This document shows positions 53,249 to 61,593 of a stretch of 64,000 nucleotides of DNA, piece by piece. The position numbers and the translations under genes were made by a program. The notes under the pieces are model-generated. The model was not told the DNA's origin and did no database searches. It worked only from the letters and a program-made list of their open reading frames with translations. This DNA is from Spongorhabdus nitratireducens (GTDB taxonomy: Bacteria > Pseudomonadota > Gammaproteobacteria > Pseudomonadales > Endozoicomonadaceae), in NCBI GenBank assembly GCA_947387575.1, contig CANDOC010000004.1, forward strand, positions 248,001-312,000. Reading direction: 5' to 3'. How positions within the stretch are numbered: the stretch's first letter is position 1; the number at the start of each line of letters is the position of its first letter.

Positions 53249-53896
53249 TTGGAGCTGATTCATAACAAGCCGGATAAAGCGGGCTCTCCGGTATTGATTC
53301 TGGCTCATGGCGCCGGTGCTGCCATGGACTCTCCCTTTATGGACGACATTGCATCACTGTTGTGTGAGCAGGGCATTCATGTGGTCAGGTTTGAGTTTCC
53401 CTATATGGCGGGTCGTCAAACCAGTGGCAAAAAGCGACCACCTGATCGTCAGCCGGTTCTTTTGGATACCTGGCGCAGTGTTGTAGAGAAGGTCTCTGCA
53501 GATACCGGTGCCCGGGTATGGATTGGTGGTAAATCCATGGGTGGACGGATGGCAACAGTGTTGATGTCCGGTGCCGAGAGTGATGAAGACAAAACCCTGC
53601 CGGTAGTGGGTGTCGCTTGTCTGGGTTATCCGTTTCACCCTATCGGTAAGCCCGACAAGCTTCGAATTGAGCACTTGCCGGATATAAGTGTTCCCACCTT
53701 GATTTGTCAGGGAAGTCGCGATCCTATGGGCAGCAGGGAAGAAGTTGAGGGGTATGACTTACCTGAGCAGTTAAACCTGTGCTGGCTGGAAGATGGTAAT
53801 CATGATCTCAAACCGCGCAAGGCATCCGGCTTCAGTCATGAAAAGCATATTGCAACTGCAGTGGAAACCATTGCCGAATATATACACAATCGTTAA
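53249..53896 (+). CDS. Alpha/beta hydrolase
   Basis: The 215-residue product belongs to the small KANL3/Tex30-like hydrolase group: LILAHGAGAAMDSPFM (oxyanion), RFEFPYMA, nucleophile elbow GGKSMGGRM (Ser near residue 97), SRDPMGSREE (Asp) and EDGNHDLKP (His). Substrate unknown. The start is TTG at 53249 with GGGA ten bases upstream; no ATG alternative fits the family N-terminus. A 23-bp perfect hairpin follows at 53927. Confidence 0.85.
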   Translation: MELIHNKPDKAGSPVLILAHGAGAAMDSPFMDDIASLLCEQGIHVVRFEFPYMAGRQTSGKKRPPDRQPVLLDTWRSVVEKVSADTGARVWIGGKSMGGRMATVLMSGAESDEDKTLPVVGVACLGYPFHPIGKPDKLRIEHLPDISVPTLICQGSRDPMGSREEVEGYDLPEQLNLCWLEDGNHDLKPRKASGFSHEKHIATAVETIAEYIHNR

Positions 53897-53926
53897 CCCG
53901 CCCTGTATTTACGATAAATAAGGATA

Positions 53927-53992
53927 GAAAGACAGCCTGCAGTTAGTGGAAAATCATACCTTTCCCCACTAACTGCAGGCTGTCTTTCTTTG
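53927..53992 (+). terminator. 23-bp perfect hairpin abutting the MATE gene start
   Basis: GAAAGACAGCCTGCAGTTAGTGG (arm 53927-53949) is fully complementary to arm 53966-53988, followed by TTTG. It is a strong terminator for the hydrolase transcript. It ends one base before the TTG start of the next gene, so it could also control that gene. Confidence 0.85.
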
Positions 53993-55315
53993 TACAAAGA
54001 ATTAAAAAAAATCTGGGATTTCTCCTGGCCAGTAACGCTGGCCAATATCACCGTGCCAATGCTTGGACTGGTCGATGCGGCGGTACTGGGGCATCTGGAT
54101 TCTGAAATCTATCTGGGTGGTGTTGCGATCGGCACCACGATCTTTACCACGATTATGTGGGCCTTTGGTTTCCTGAGAATGGGTACTGCCGGGCTGGTGG
54201 CACGGGAAGCCGGTAAAGGAGATCAGACTGCTCAGGTTTCGATTTTGCTCAATTCTTTAATGCTGGGATTGGCCTGTGCATTGCTGTTGATTCCGGCCTC
54301 ATATCTGCTGACTGGTCATATGCTGGGCTGGTTTGGTGCCAGTGGTGCCGTCAGTGAGCAGGCGGTGATTTATTTTCAAACCCGGCTGATCGGTTCCCCG
54401 GCTGTATTGGCCAATTACGTCATTCTTGGCTGGCTGTTGGGAATGGGCAAACCAAGGGCGCCTTTGATCCTGCTGGTCGTAGCAAATCTGCTGAATATCG
54501 TTCTGGATCTGTTTTTTGTTCTGGGACTGGGCATGGCAACCCGGGGCGCTGCACTGGCTTCTGTTATAGCGGACTGGAGCACATTACTGCTTGGGTTCTG
54601 GCTGGTGAAAGAAGTATTCAGTAATCACCAGATGGCTTTTAATCTTTCACAGCATCTTCGACCCGCAGAAAGCTGGGAAATGGTGCGGCGGGTTATCAGG
54701 GTAAACGGTCATCTTTTCGTGCGCACGTTGCTGGTGCTTTTCACCTTTGCATTTTTCACCGCTAAAGGCGCCCAACTGGGAGATAATACGCTGGCAGCCA
54801 ATGCACTGTTGTTGAATCTGGTGATGCTGGTGGCGAACGGGCTTGATGGTCTGGCATTTGCCGCTGAATCGCTTTGTGGTCATGCACTGGGACAGAAAAA
54901 TATCGCCAGCTTCCGTAAAACCGTAGCCCTGACAGGTGTTATGTCGTGGATTGGAGCGCTGTTGTTTACTGCCGGTTTTGTACTGGGAGGCCCACTGCTA
55001 ATTGCTGCTATGACCGATATTGAAACGGTCAGAGTGGAAGCGCTGGCTTTCCTGCCCTGGTTGCAGTTGATGCCATTAGTAGCCGTAACCGGTTACTGGC
55101 TGGATGGGGTTTTTATCGGAGCGCTTCGTACCGATTTGATGCAACACACCATGATTTTCAGTGTGTTACTGGTTTTCCTGCCAGTATGGTACTTCACTCA
55201 GGATATGGGTAACCATGGCCTCTGGCTTGCTATGATAACCTTTATGTTCGGGCGCTCGGTTTCCATGCTGGTGGCAGGGCGAGTGGTCTGGAAGCAGCCA
55301 CCGGTTTTACATTAA
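53990..55315 (+). CDS. dinF: MATE family efflux transporter, DinF type
   Basis: A multidrug/toxin extrusion protein with about twelve helices, driving export with H+ or Na+. WDFSWPVTLANITVPMLGLVDAAVLGHL at the N-terminus and LDGLAFAAESLCGHALGQ in the middle fit the DinF subgroup. Length of 441 residues is normal. The only plausible start is TTG 53990, directly at the foot of the upstream hairpin with no Shine-Dalgarno outside the stem. In E. coli dinF is SOS-regulated behind lexA, but here neither lexA nor a clear LexA box is next to it. Confidence 0.88.
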   Translation: MYKELKKIWDFSWPVTLANITVPMLGLVDAAVLGHLDSEIYLGGVAIGTTIFTTIMWAFGFLRMGTAGLVAREAGKGDQTAQVSILLNSLMLGLACALLLIPASYLLTGHMLGWFGASGAVSEQAVIYFQTRLIGSPAVLANYVILGWLLGMGKPRAPLILLVVANLLNIVLDLFFVLGLGMATRGAALASVIADWSTLLLGFWLVKEVFSNHQMAFNLSQHLRPAESWEMVRRVIRVNGHLFVRTLLVLFTFAFFTAKGAQLGDNTLAANALLLNLVMLVANGLDGLAFAAESLCGHALGQKNIASFRKTVALTGVMSWIGALLFTAGFVLGGPLLIAAMTDIETVRVEALAFLPWLQLMPLVAVTGYWLDGVFIGALRTDLMQHTMIFSVLLVFLPVWYFTQDMGNHGLWLAMITFMFGRSVSMLVAGRVVWKQPPVLH

Positions 55316-55331
55316 TTTCTGATTGTTCCTG

Positions 55332-55598
55332 CCTAGGGGCTGTTGACAATTAGACATTCGACCAGTTCATCACACAAGCCCTCAGGTAAGGCGAACGGCG
55401 AAGGGCATGGTGGTTCCACGCTCAAGTCGTTCAACGCGGCATGAGGGCTTGTGTGATGAACCCGAAGGGCCGCTCATGGTTTACGCCATGCCGCGTTGCT
55501 CACTGTTTATGTGGAATAACCACACAGCACAGTTCGCGCCTAACCTGACGTAAACCATGAGCGGCTGGTCGTATGTCTAATTGTCAACAGCCCCTAGG
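55332..55598. mobile_element. 267-bp MITE-like element
   Basis: Perfect 26-bp terminal inverted repeats: CCTAGGGGCTGTTGACAATT continuing AGACAT at 55332-55357, and the complement at 55573-55598. The match continues imperfectly for about ten more bases. Inside are two further palindromes: TCATCACACAAGCCCTCA with TGAGGGCTTGTGTGATGA, and GCCGCTCATGGTTTACG with CGTAAACCATGAGCGGC. There is no transposase. It lies directly upstream of the methyltransferase gene, whose first possible ATG is 12 bp past the element. Confidence 0.85.
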
Positions 55599-55610
55599 TA
55601 TGTGTACGTT

Positions 55611-56459
55611 ATGAGTTTCTGGCTTTATGCTGGAATTTTGCTGTTGCTCATTTCGGGCAGCTCTTATGCAGAGTTGCCCGCTAAAACCATACCGTCATTG
55701 AGGGAGAGCTCAATGCAGGCAGAGACCGCAAGCAGCCATTATGCAGAACTGGGATCCGGTTTTGATCAGGCCTGGTTTTTTGCTTCAGGCTACAGGGAGT
55801 GGCTGGCAAACCGGATTTGTCTTCAGCTGCAGCTGGGAGCAGAAGATGTGCTGGTTGATATTGGTGGAGGAACCGGACTTTTTTCTGAACTGGTGCGTCA
55901 GCAGGCTGGCTTGAAGCCGGATGTTGTCTGTGTTGATCGTTGTCCGGAGTTACTGGCTGAGGCAGCGAAACGGCCGGGTATAAAAGTATGTTGTGCTGAT
56001 GTGCAGCAGTATTTCATGTCACCGCTACCCGGACAGAAAATTTTACTGAAAGAAATTGTTCATCATTTGCCGCAACGGCCTCAGTTATGGCAGAACATGC
56101 ATCATGCGCTGCCAGTCAAAGGCTCGGTATTGATTGTAACTCGCCCCAGACAAAGTGAATTCCCGTTATTTGCCGCAGCGCTGGAAGAATTTGCCCGGAC
56201 CCAGCCTGATAGTGAAACGTTGATTGCCGAACTGCAGCAGGCAGGTTTCAGGGTTCAATGCACAGAAGAAAAATTTGAAATTAAAATGCCGACTGAGCAA
56301 TGGCTGAAAATGGTGAGTAGTCGTTTTTTGTCAACGTTAACAATGATTGATGAAGAAGCTTTTCTTCAGGGATACGAAGAGTTAAAGAATCAACTGTCAG
56401 GCCGGCAGACAGTTGAGTTTGCCGACCGGATCATTTTTATTCAGGCGGTTAAACGCTAA
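55611..56459 (+). CDS. SAM-dependent methyltransferase with optional signal-peptide-like N-terminus
   Basis: The catalytic part starts near MQAETASSHYAEL. The motif I glycine loop is LVDIGGGTGLFSELV (about residues 82-96), then VVCVDRCPEL and LLKEIVHHLP. The C-terminal half resembles class I methyltransferases of unknown target. Two in-frame starts exist. ATG 55611 gives 282 residues beginning MSFWLYAGILLLLISGSSYA, a signal peptide, but has no Shine-Dalgarno. ATG 55713 has AGGGAGAG in good spacing and gives 248 cytoplasmic residues. The latter fits SAM use better. A MITE-like element ends 12 bp before the first ATG. Confidence 0.75.
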   Translation: MSFWLYAGILLLLISGSSYAELPAKTIPSLRESSMQAETASSHYAELGSGFDQAWFFASGYREWLANRICLQLQLGAEDVLVDIGGGTGLFSELVRQQAGLKPDVVCVDRCPELLAEAAKRPGIKVCCADVQQYFMSPLPGQKILLKEIVHHLPQRPQLWQNMHHALPVKGSVLIVTRPRQSEFPLFAAALEEFARTQPDSETLIAELQQAGFRVQCTEEKFEIKMPTEQWLKMVSSRFLSTLTMIDEEAFLQGYEELKNQLSGRQTVEFADRIIFIQAVKR

Positions 56460-56463
56460 AGGT

Positions 56464-57165
56464 TTATTCTGCTTTTTTTTCGAAGCAAGCTTCCTGTTTT
56501 CCGCCGCTGTTTGTGCGATAAAAATGCAGCACAGCTCCTTTAAAAGGCTGCTCCAGATAGTCTGTAGGTTTTTGGGGTTGTTCTTTGCACTGATAGCCCT
56601 GTTCCTGCATCTGTCGTATGAATTTCCGGCTGCGTCCACGGCCGGGGTCAACAATAATCACCTCACTATCAGCATGCGTATGTTGCAGAATAAAGTTCGA
56701 CAGTAGTGATACATGGGCGTCTTCATAGAGAAGATCGCTGCCAATAATGACATCAAACTGTCCTAGTCCAGAATGGCGTTGGTTCCAGTCAACGCGCTGG
56801 AAAGGAATCGAGCTGCCACCATTTAACCGGTTATTGACCTCAAGAAAGTTGCCTGCTTCCGGATGGTAGTCGGTAGCAGTGATATCGGCCTGAAGATGAT
56901 TCAGAGTCAGACTGGCCAGACCAATGCCACAGCCAACTTCAAGGATACGTTTGTTTTTTGTCGGATAATTCAGCAGGTAATGTGCCAGTACAATACTTGA
57001 AGGCCATACAATGCCGAACAGTGGCCAGAGGGCTGATGAAATGCCTGCTTTTGCTGCAATACCATTATGGTCGTAATACTGCTGACGGTCCCTTAATGTA
57101 CGCAGGTGGATATCAATATCATCTCCCAGCTCAATGGTCTGGTAGCGTACGCGCAGTTTGTCCAT
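56464..57165 (-). CDS. Methyltransferase of the METTL21/Nnt1-like group
   Basis: The 233-residue product shows VWPSSIVLAHYLL, then motif I RILEVGCGIGLASLTLNHLQADITATDYHPEA, and post-motif DVIIGSDLLYEDAHVSLL. The D-(L/V)-(L/Y)-Y-E sequence is typical of Methyltransf_16 protein-lysine methyltransferases. Target unknown. It converges on the other methyltransferase with four bases between the stop codons. Confidence 0.82.
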   Translation of the reverse strand: MDKLRVRYQTIELGDDIDIHLRTLRDRQQYYDHNGIAAKAGISSALWPLFGIVWPSSIVLAHYLLNYPTKNKRILEVGCGIGLASLTLNHLQADITATDYHPEAGNFLEVNNRLNGGSSIPFQRVDWNQRHSGLGQFDVIIGSDLLYEDAHVSLLSNFILQHTHADSEVIIVDPGRGRSRKFIRQMQEQGYQCKEQPQKPTDYLEQPFKGAVLHFYRTNSGGKQEACFEKKAE

Positions 57166-57339
57166 AGGATCCCTGTTATGGTAGTCAGGCTGCTGTGGCC
57201 TGAGCGGGTGCTTGAATGCAATTTCTTACTACCACTTGTTCCAGACTACCGGTAAACAGCGCCGGAAGCGATAACAGGTTATGAGCTCTGGGGCGGGGCA
57301 ACATAATGTTGCAGGGTCAATTCCAGGGTTGTGCTGATG

Positions 57340-57828
57340 TTATTGGGGTCTCTCTTTAATCAGGGTGCGTTTGGCTTTGGGTGTCAGCCGGTAGTACATG
57401 CCATAGGTACTGTTAATCGAGTGAGACTTGATCAGACCGTGATCTTCCAGCTCATCCAGTGCGGCCTCGGTTTTCAGCGTCCCCAGTTTCATCATTTTGA
57501 TAACGGACGTTTTATAAAAGTAGTCGCGATCTTTTTCAATAATCCGGACAAACACATTGGCTGCAATCCGGGAGAGAGGCTCCGGAGGAACCGGTGAGGC
57601 TGCCTGCATAGCCGGTTCCGGTAACAATCCATGCATAATGATTTTGCCGGACTTGATTTTCTGCAGCTCGGATGAACAGCTTTCCAGCTGCCTTTGCAAC
57701 TGAGCGTTGTTCTCCTCCAGCCGGGTGATGTGTTCATCCTGTTTGGTAAAGGCCTGTTTGAGTTGCTCAAACTCAGCGAATCCCAGTGTCCGCCCCTTCA
57801 TTTTTGTTAACAGCGCTAAAATATCCAT
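57340..57828 (-). CDS. Coiled-coil plus winged-helix-like protein, function unknown
   Basis: A coiled coil (about 20-60, LKQAFTKQDEHITRLEENNAQLQRQLESCSSELQKIKS) is followed by a proline linker and a 70-residue domain. The latter (KTSVIKMMKLGTLKTEAALDELEDHGLIKSHSI, then YYRLTPKAKRTLIKER) has the helix-turn-helix-wing pattern of MarR/ArsR-type DNA-binding domains. It may be a small transcription factor. The region upstream of its start contains three 15-bp imperfect tandem repeats (57876-57920). Confidence 0.6.
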   Translation of the reverse strand: MDILALLTKMKGRTLGFAEFEQLKQAFTKQDEHITRLEENNAQLQRQLESCSSELQKIKSGKIIMHGLLPEPAMQAASPVPPEPLSRIAANVFVRIIEKDRDYFYKTSVIKMMKLGTLKTEAALDELEDHGLIKSHSINSTYGMYYRLTPKAKRTLIKERPQ

Positions 57829-57875
57829 ACTCTTCTGACTCTTCGTTCATGGCTGCTAAAACAATATTCCGATGC

Positions 57876-57920
57876 ACAGGTCCCGATAGCACAGGCCCTG
57901 ATAGTACAGGTCTCGCTACT
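57876..57920. repeat. Three 15-bp imperfect tandem repeats
   Basis: ACAGGTCCCGATAGC, ACAGGCCCTGATAGT and ACAGGTCTCGCTACT lie end to end between the divergent coiled-coil and peptide-binding genes. They could bind a regulator or be slippage products. Confidence 0.6.
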
Positions 57921-58051
57921 GGCTCTGTGTTTGAATGGTCAGTGTGCGAATTGATTGTACTCTTAGAAGTCGACACAAACAGTCGGCTTGTTAAGTGTCT
58001 ATGTAAAAGTCGAAGATATTCTCTTGTACCAGCGCAAGTCAGAGTAAAGTT

Positions 58052-59650
58052 ATGTATTGCCGCATAAATATACGATTGCTTTGTATCCTGGTTTCTCTCT
58101 TGTTGATGGCATTTTTGTTCATTCCACAGAGCGGTTGGGGGACTGAACGTTTATCAATGAATACTCTGGTACGTACCCTGGACGGCGTGCCTGAAACACT
58201 TGATCCCCAACTGATGGAAATGGGGTATGAAGGCTGGGTAGGGTACGACCTGTTTGAAGGTCTCGTGACCTACAGTAATGAAGGCAAACTGATACCGGCA
58301 CAGGCCACATCCTGGGAGGTCAGTGAAGACGGCAGGCGCTGGCGCTTTCATTTACAGCCCGGGCTGAAATGGTCTGATGGCCGGCCACTGACAGCAAAAG
58401 ACTTTGAATACAGTTTCAGGCGGTTGGCCGACCCGAAAACTGCAGCGGCCTATGCCTGGTTTCTTGAAACTCTGGATGTAACCAATGCCAGTGCTGTTAT
58501 TCGGGGAGAAAAACCGGTTGAGGCGCTGGGTGTTCGTGCAGTTGATGATAGTCAGCTTGAGATCAGCTTAGAGCATCCGGTTGCTTACTTTCTGGAGCTG
58601 CTGGCCTTTTATGGTTTTTTACCTGTGCCCGAGCATGTCATATCCGAAAAGGGGAGTCGCTGGATTCTGCCAGAGAATATGGTGGGCAATGGAGCGTTCA
58701 GGCTTGAGCAGTGGCGGGTGAATGAAAGCATTGTTCTCAAGCGTAATCCCCATTACCGGGATTATGAAACAGTACGACTGGACTCAGTTGCTTATGCGTT
58801 GGGTGGTGATCCTCTGGCCCGATTTCGAAGCGGTGAAGTGCATTTGAGTGGCAATATCACCCGGGAGCAACAGGACTGGGTGCTTAAAAATCAACCTGAA
58901 TCGCTGCATGCTTCACCCGGCATGGGCGTCTATCTGTTATTTATTAACATCAATAGAATCTGCAGAACTCAAGATCGCCAAGCGCTTGCGCTGGCTGTCG
59001 ACAGGGCAGCGATAGCACAAAGCCGAATACTCGGCCTGTCCGAGCCTGCGTGGCAGGTAGCACCGCCTCACTATGAAGGCTTTTCACCACAACTGCCTGA
59101 TCTCTACCGGCTTTCGGTTCAGGAGCGAGTCAAAAGGGTAAAGCCTGAATGTCGACTTTCCAGTCTGAGAATTCTATACAGTAACAGTGCCCAGAATGAT
59201 AAAAGGCTGGCCTTGATGACGCAGGAAAACTGGCAGCGTCATCTGGGTATACGGGTACAACTGGAAGGCTATGAGCGCAAGGTGTTTTACGAAAGGCTCA
59301 ATGCCGGGGATTACGATGTGGTCGTGATGAGCTGGGGGGGGCCATACAACGATCCGGCTTCGTTACTGAATATATGGCATAGCAGTTCAGTGAATAACCG
59401 CAGTTTCTATCGAAGTGCTGTTTTTGATGATTTGCTGGAGCGGTCTCGTGGAGAGTTCAATACGGTACAGCGTATGTCCCTGCTGGCACAGGCAGAAGAG
59501 AATCTGATTCAGGATGTTCCGGTGATTCCGGTGGTGCACCCCAAAAATGTCAGGCTTGTTAGTGGTAAGGTCGATGGTTATCAGAGGGGGAATCCAATGG
59601 GGAGAACTTACAGTCGCTATCTGGGATTGCATAAATCCGGTAACCAGTAG
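58052..59650 (+). CDS. Peptide ABC transporter substrate-binding protein (family 5)
   Basis: A periplasmic OppA/MppA-type binding protein with signal peptide (about 1-30). The domain begins LVRTLDGVPETLDPQLMEMGYEGWVGYDLFEGLVTY, followed by WRFHLQPGLKWSDGRPLTAKDF, then MVGNGAFRLEQWRVNESIVLKRNPHYRD (family signature), and ends PVIPVVHPKNVRLVS. At 532 residues it is normal length. No permease or ATPase genes are adjacent, so it is an orphan binding protein that shares a transporter encoded elsewhere. A 162-bp repeat follows the stop by eight bases. Confidence 0.9.
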   Translation: MYCRINIRLLCILVSLLLMAFLFIPQSGWGTERLSMNTLVRTLDGVPETLDPQLMEMGYEGWVGYDLFEGLVTYSNEGKLIPAQATSWEVSEDGRRWRFHLQPGLKWSDGRPLTAKDFEYSFRRLADPKTAAAYAWFLETLDVTNASAVIRGEKPVEALGVRAVDDSQLEISLEHPVAYFLELLAFYGFLPVPEHVISEKGSRWILPENMVGNGAFRLEQWRVNESIVLKRNPHYRDYETVRLDSVAYALGGDPLARFRSGEVHLSGNITREQQDWVLKNQPESLHASPGMGVYLLFININRICRTQDRQALALAVDRAAIAQSRILGLSEPAWQVAPPHYEGFSPQLPDLYRLSVQERVKRVKPECRLSSLRILYSNSAQNDKRLALMTQENWQRHLGIRVQLEGYERKVFYERLNAGDYDVVVMSWGGPYNDPASLLNIWHSSSVNNRSFYRSAVFDDLLERSRGEFNTVQRMSLLAQAEENLIQDVPVIPVVHPKNVRLVSGKVDGYQRGNPMGRTYSRYLGLHKSGNQ

Positions 59651-59658
59651 CAACTGTA

Positions 59659-59820
59659 AGAGCCTGTTCACAATCTTATCGCGGGCTACAAATGCCGATA
59701 AAAATCCCAGATTCTCCGCTTTTCCTCGTTACATAGAACCACTATGCGCCTCGAAAAATCGAAGAATCTGGGACTTTTCTCAACATTCTCGCTATCCGCG
59801 AAAGATTATGAACAGGCTCT
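59659..59820. repeat. 162-bp palindromic repeat element, copy 2
   Basis: Same length and same 12-bp ends as copy 1 (25411), again flanked by TA. The interior arm is different: TCCCAGATTCT on the left and AGAATCTGGGA on the right, and TCGCGG pairs with CCGCGA where copy 1 has TCGTGG and CCACGA. The loop differs by one base. It sits just after the peptide-binding protein gene. Confidence 0.9.
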
Positions 59821-59847
59821 AAGAAGAACTTATCTTCTAATGCTGGG

Positions 59848-60138
59848 TCAGGTGCTGTAAATGCTGTAAACCTGAATGCTTTCCTGCTCTTCCAGCATTG
59901 GGTTAATAGTACTGATCAGTCGCTGCCGGGCTGCAGAGTGTTGCCAGGCTTTCCAGTCGGCTTCACTCTCCCATGTTGTAATCACAAGCCGGTTGCGGGG
60001 ATGGTTGACCTGTTGCAGCGTAATTCCGGAAATATAACCTTCAACCTCATTCACTTCATGCAGTGTGCGCTGGATGGCTGCATCAAAATGTGTTTCCAGC
60101 CCACTGGCAACGGAACGTTTGATAATTACCTTGATCAC
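59848..60138 (-). CDS. Antibiotic biosynthesis monooxygenase (ABM) domain protein
   Basis: A 96-residue ferredoxin-fold protein: VIKVIIKRSVASGLETHFDAAIQRTLHEV, GYISGITLQQVNHPRNRLVITTWESEADWKAWQHS, then SIQVYSI. ABM domains act as quinone or haem monooxygenases or merely as small dimeric folds. The start is GTG ending at 60138 with AGGGAAG six bases upstream; the longer ATG start adds a poorly fitting 12 residues. tusA is divergent, 117 bases away. Confidence 0.83.
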   Translation of the reverse strand: MIKVIIKRSVASGLETHFDAAIQRTLHEVNEVEGYISGITLQQVNHPRNRLVITTWESEADWKAWQHSAARQRLISTINPMLEEQESIQVYSIYST

Positions 60139-60254
60139 GGTTTCTTCCCTGATATTTGTAATGGTTATCATCAACGGCTTGTCAGTAACTTCCTATCTGG
60201 TATAGCGGCGGATCGGGTGGTAGATTTAGCGCTGATTTTATTGCAGGTGCTTCA

Positions 60255-60491
60255 ATGGATTTCAACGTCGATCATCAGCTGGATACTACCGGACTCTGTT
60301 GCCCTGAGCCGGTGATGCTGCTTCATAATAAAGTGCGCGATATGGCGGCCGGAGAAGTGCTTGAAATTATTGCCACCGATCCTTCCACTCAGCGGGATAT
60401 TCCCAAGTTCTGTAATTTTCTGGAACATGAACTGTTGAAGAATGAAGCGCGGGAAGACAAATATTTTTATTACATTCGCAAAGCCGGTTAA
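60255..60491 (+). CDS. tusA: Sulfur carrier protein TusA
   Basis: TusA relays persulfide sulfur for tRNA thiolation and cofactor assembly. The signature LDTTGLCCPEPVMLLHNKV (CPxP, active Cys near 16) is at the N-terminus, then ATDPSTQRDIPKFC. At 78 residues it is the usual length. A terminator hairpin overlaps its stop. Confidence 0.93.
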   Translation: MDFNVDHQLDTTGLCCPEPVMLLHNKVRDMAAGEVLEIIATDPSTQRDIPKFCNFLEHELLKNEAREDKYFYYIRKAG

Positions 60492-60502
60492 GACCGGCTT
60501 TT
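60481..60502 (+). terminator. Terminator overlapping the tusA stop
   Basis: AAGCCGGT (60481-60488) pairs with ACCGGCTT (60493-60500) around TAAG, followed by TT. The stop codon lies in the loop. Confidence 0.8.
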
Positions 60503-60556
60503 GTATATGGAATAAGTTGAATTGATGAGTGTGGGGTAGGGAAAGGCAGGTATTTG

Positions 60557-61264
60557 TTAGTTATCAAGCAACTTGCTGAATGCTTCGATGGTATTTGCAT
60601 CCCCATGCTTGATCTTGTTGGCGATCACATGGTGGAAGAAGTACTTGAAGTCTGGGTGTCTCTGGGCAGCAAATAATGAGGCATCGCCCATCAGTACCGG
60701 AGTGTTTTCCACTTTCTTTTCATCGGCCAGCATGGCCAGCAGGTCACCGTTAGCCCTGAGTTGCCAGCTGGTAACATGAATCAGGGTGATACTGCGAAAG
60801 TGATCGCTGGTCAGAATGGCGTGAGTACCTATTGGATCGGGAATTTCCTGCACAATATCTGCAGGATCAGTTGAATCATGCTTGAAATATGAAGCCGAGC
60901 TTTCAAGCTCTACCACCTTGTGCAGTGGCGCTTCAAAAAAAGCATGATCGTTGTAGGGATCAAAAAAACCTTCCCAGTGACCATTCAATGGATCCTGCAA
61001 CTTCTGGCAGGGCACAATCTCGTTCAGCCAGGGCACCATGGCGTCAATGGAGCCGTCCCGGTACATGGCCCAGCACAGGATCTTCATACTGAACAGCTTG
61101 CCCGGATTGGCATCATTGGAATAGAGCATTTCGAGGCCGTCCAGCTCGGGTGCCAGCCGGACTATTTTCTGGGGTTCGTCAGCAGCCATCGGCTTGCGGG
61201 TAAACATATCAACAACATTGTTGTTGCTGTTATCCTTCCCTGAGTCGTTGGTGCCTTGCCCCAT
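60557..61264 (-). CDS. Conserved hypothetical protein, 235 residues
   Basis: The ATG ending at 61264 (MGQGTNDSGKD, AGGGAG seven bases upstream) is preferred to a GTG seven codons earlier. A disordered Asn/Asp-rich N-terminus is followed by a compact domain with VRLAPELDGLEMLYSNDANPGKLFSMKILCWAMYRDGS and VPWLNEIVPCQKLQDPLNGHWEGFFDP. A C-terminal part follows with HPDFKYFFHHVIANKIKHGDA. I recognise no family. It has no signal peptide or membrane segment. Confidence 0.6.
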   Translation of the reverse strand: MGQGTNDSGKDNSNNNVVDMFTRKPMAADEPQKIVRLAPELDGLEMLYSNDANPGKLFSMKILCWAMYRDGSIDAMVPWLNEIVPCQKLQDPLNGHWEGFFDPYNDHAFFEAPLHKVVELESSASYFKHDSTDPADIVQEIPDPIGTHAILTSDHFRSITLIHVTSWQLRANGDLLAMLADEKKVENTPVLMGDASLFAAQRHPDFKYFFHHVIANKIKHGDANTIEAFSKLLDN

Positions 61265-61593
61265 GCCTTTCTCCCTGCCATTCACATCCCTGTTGAAAAA
61301 ACAGGAGCGACAGCCCGCTGCCCCATGAGATTCCTATCGGCCATGAGGTAAAGAGTGTTAGGTCGGGCTGGTCTGGGTTATCTCCCCAACTATCCCCTTG
61401 GCTATCCTCGTGAGATATGACTTGTGTCATTACTTATTGTGCAGGACTTCAATAAGCTGAACGCTAGGAATACTGCCCGTCAGTATTTTTATTCCGGTCC
61501 TCCCTCTTCCCCGGTGGTTTTTCAATTAAACGCCCCAGAGCCGGTTAAACTGACTGGCAGTGTTTTCTGGTTAATGGTCGTTGAGGATTGAGG

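Noticed and set aside
57773-57976. 67-codon minus-strand frame with SGPVLSGPV repeats
   Set aside because: It overlaps the coiled-coil gene start in another frame and reflects the 15-bp tandem repeats.
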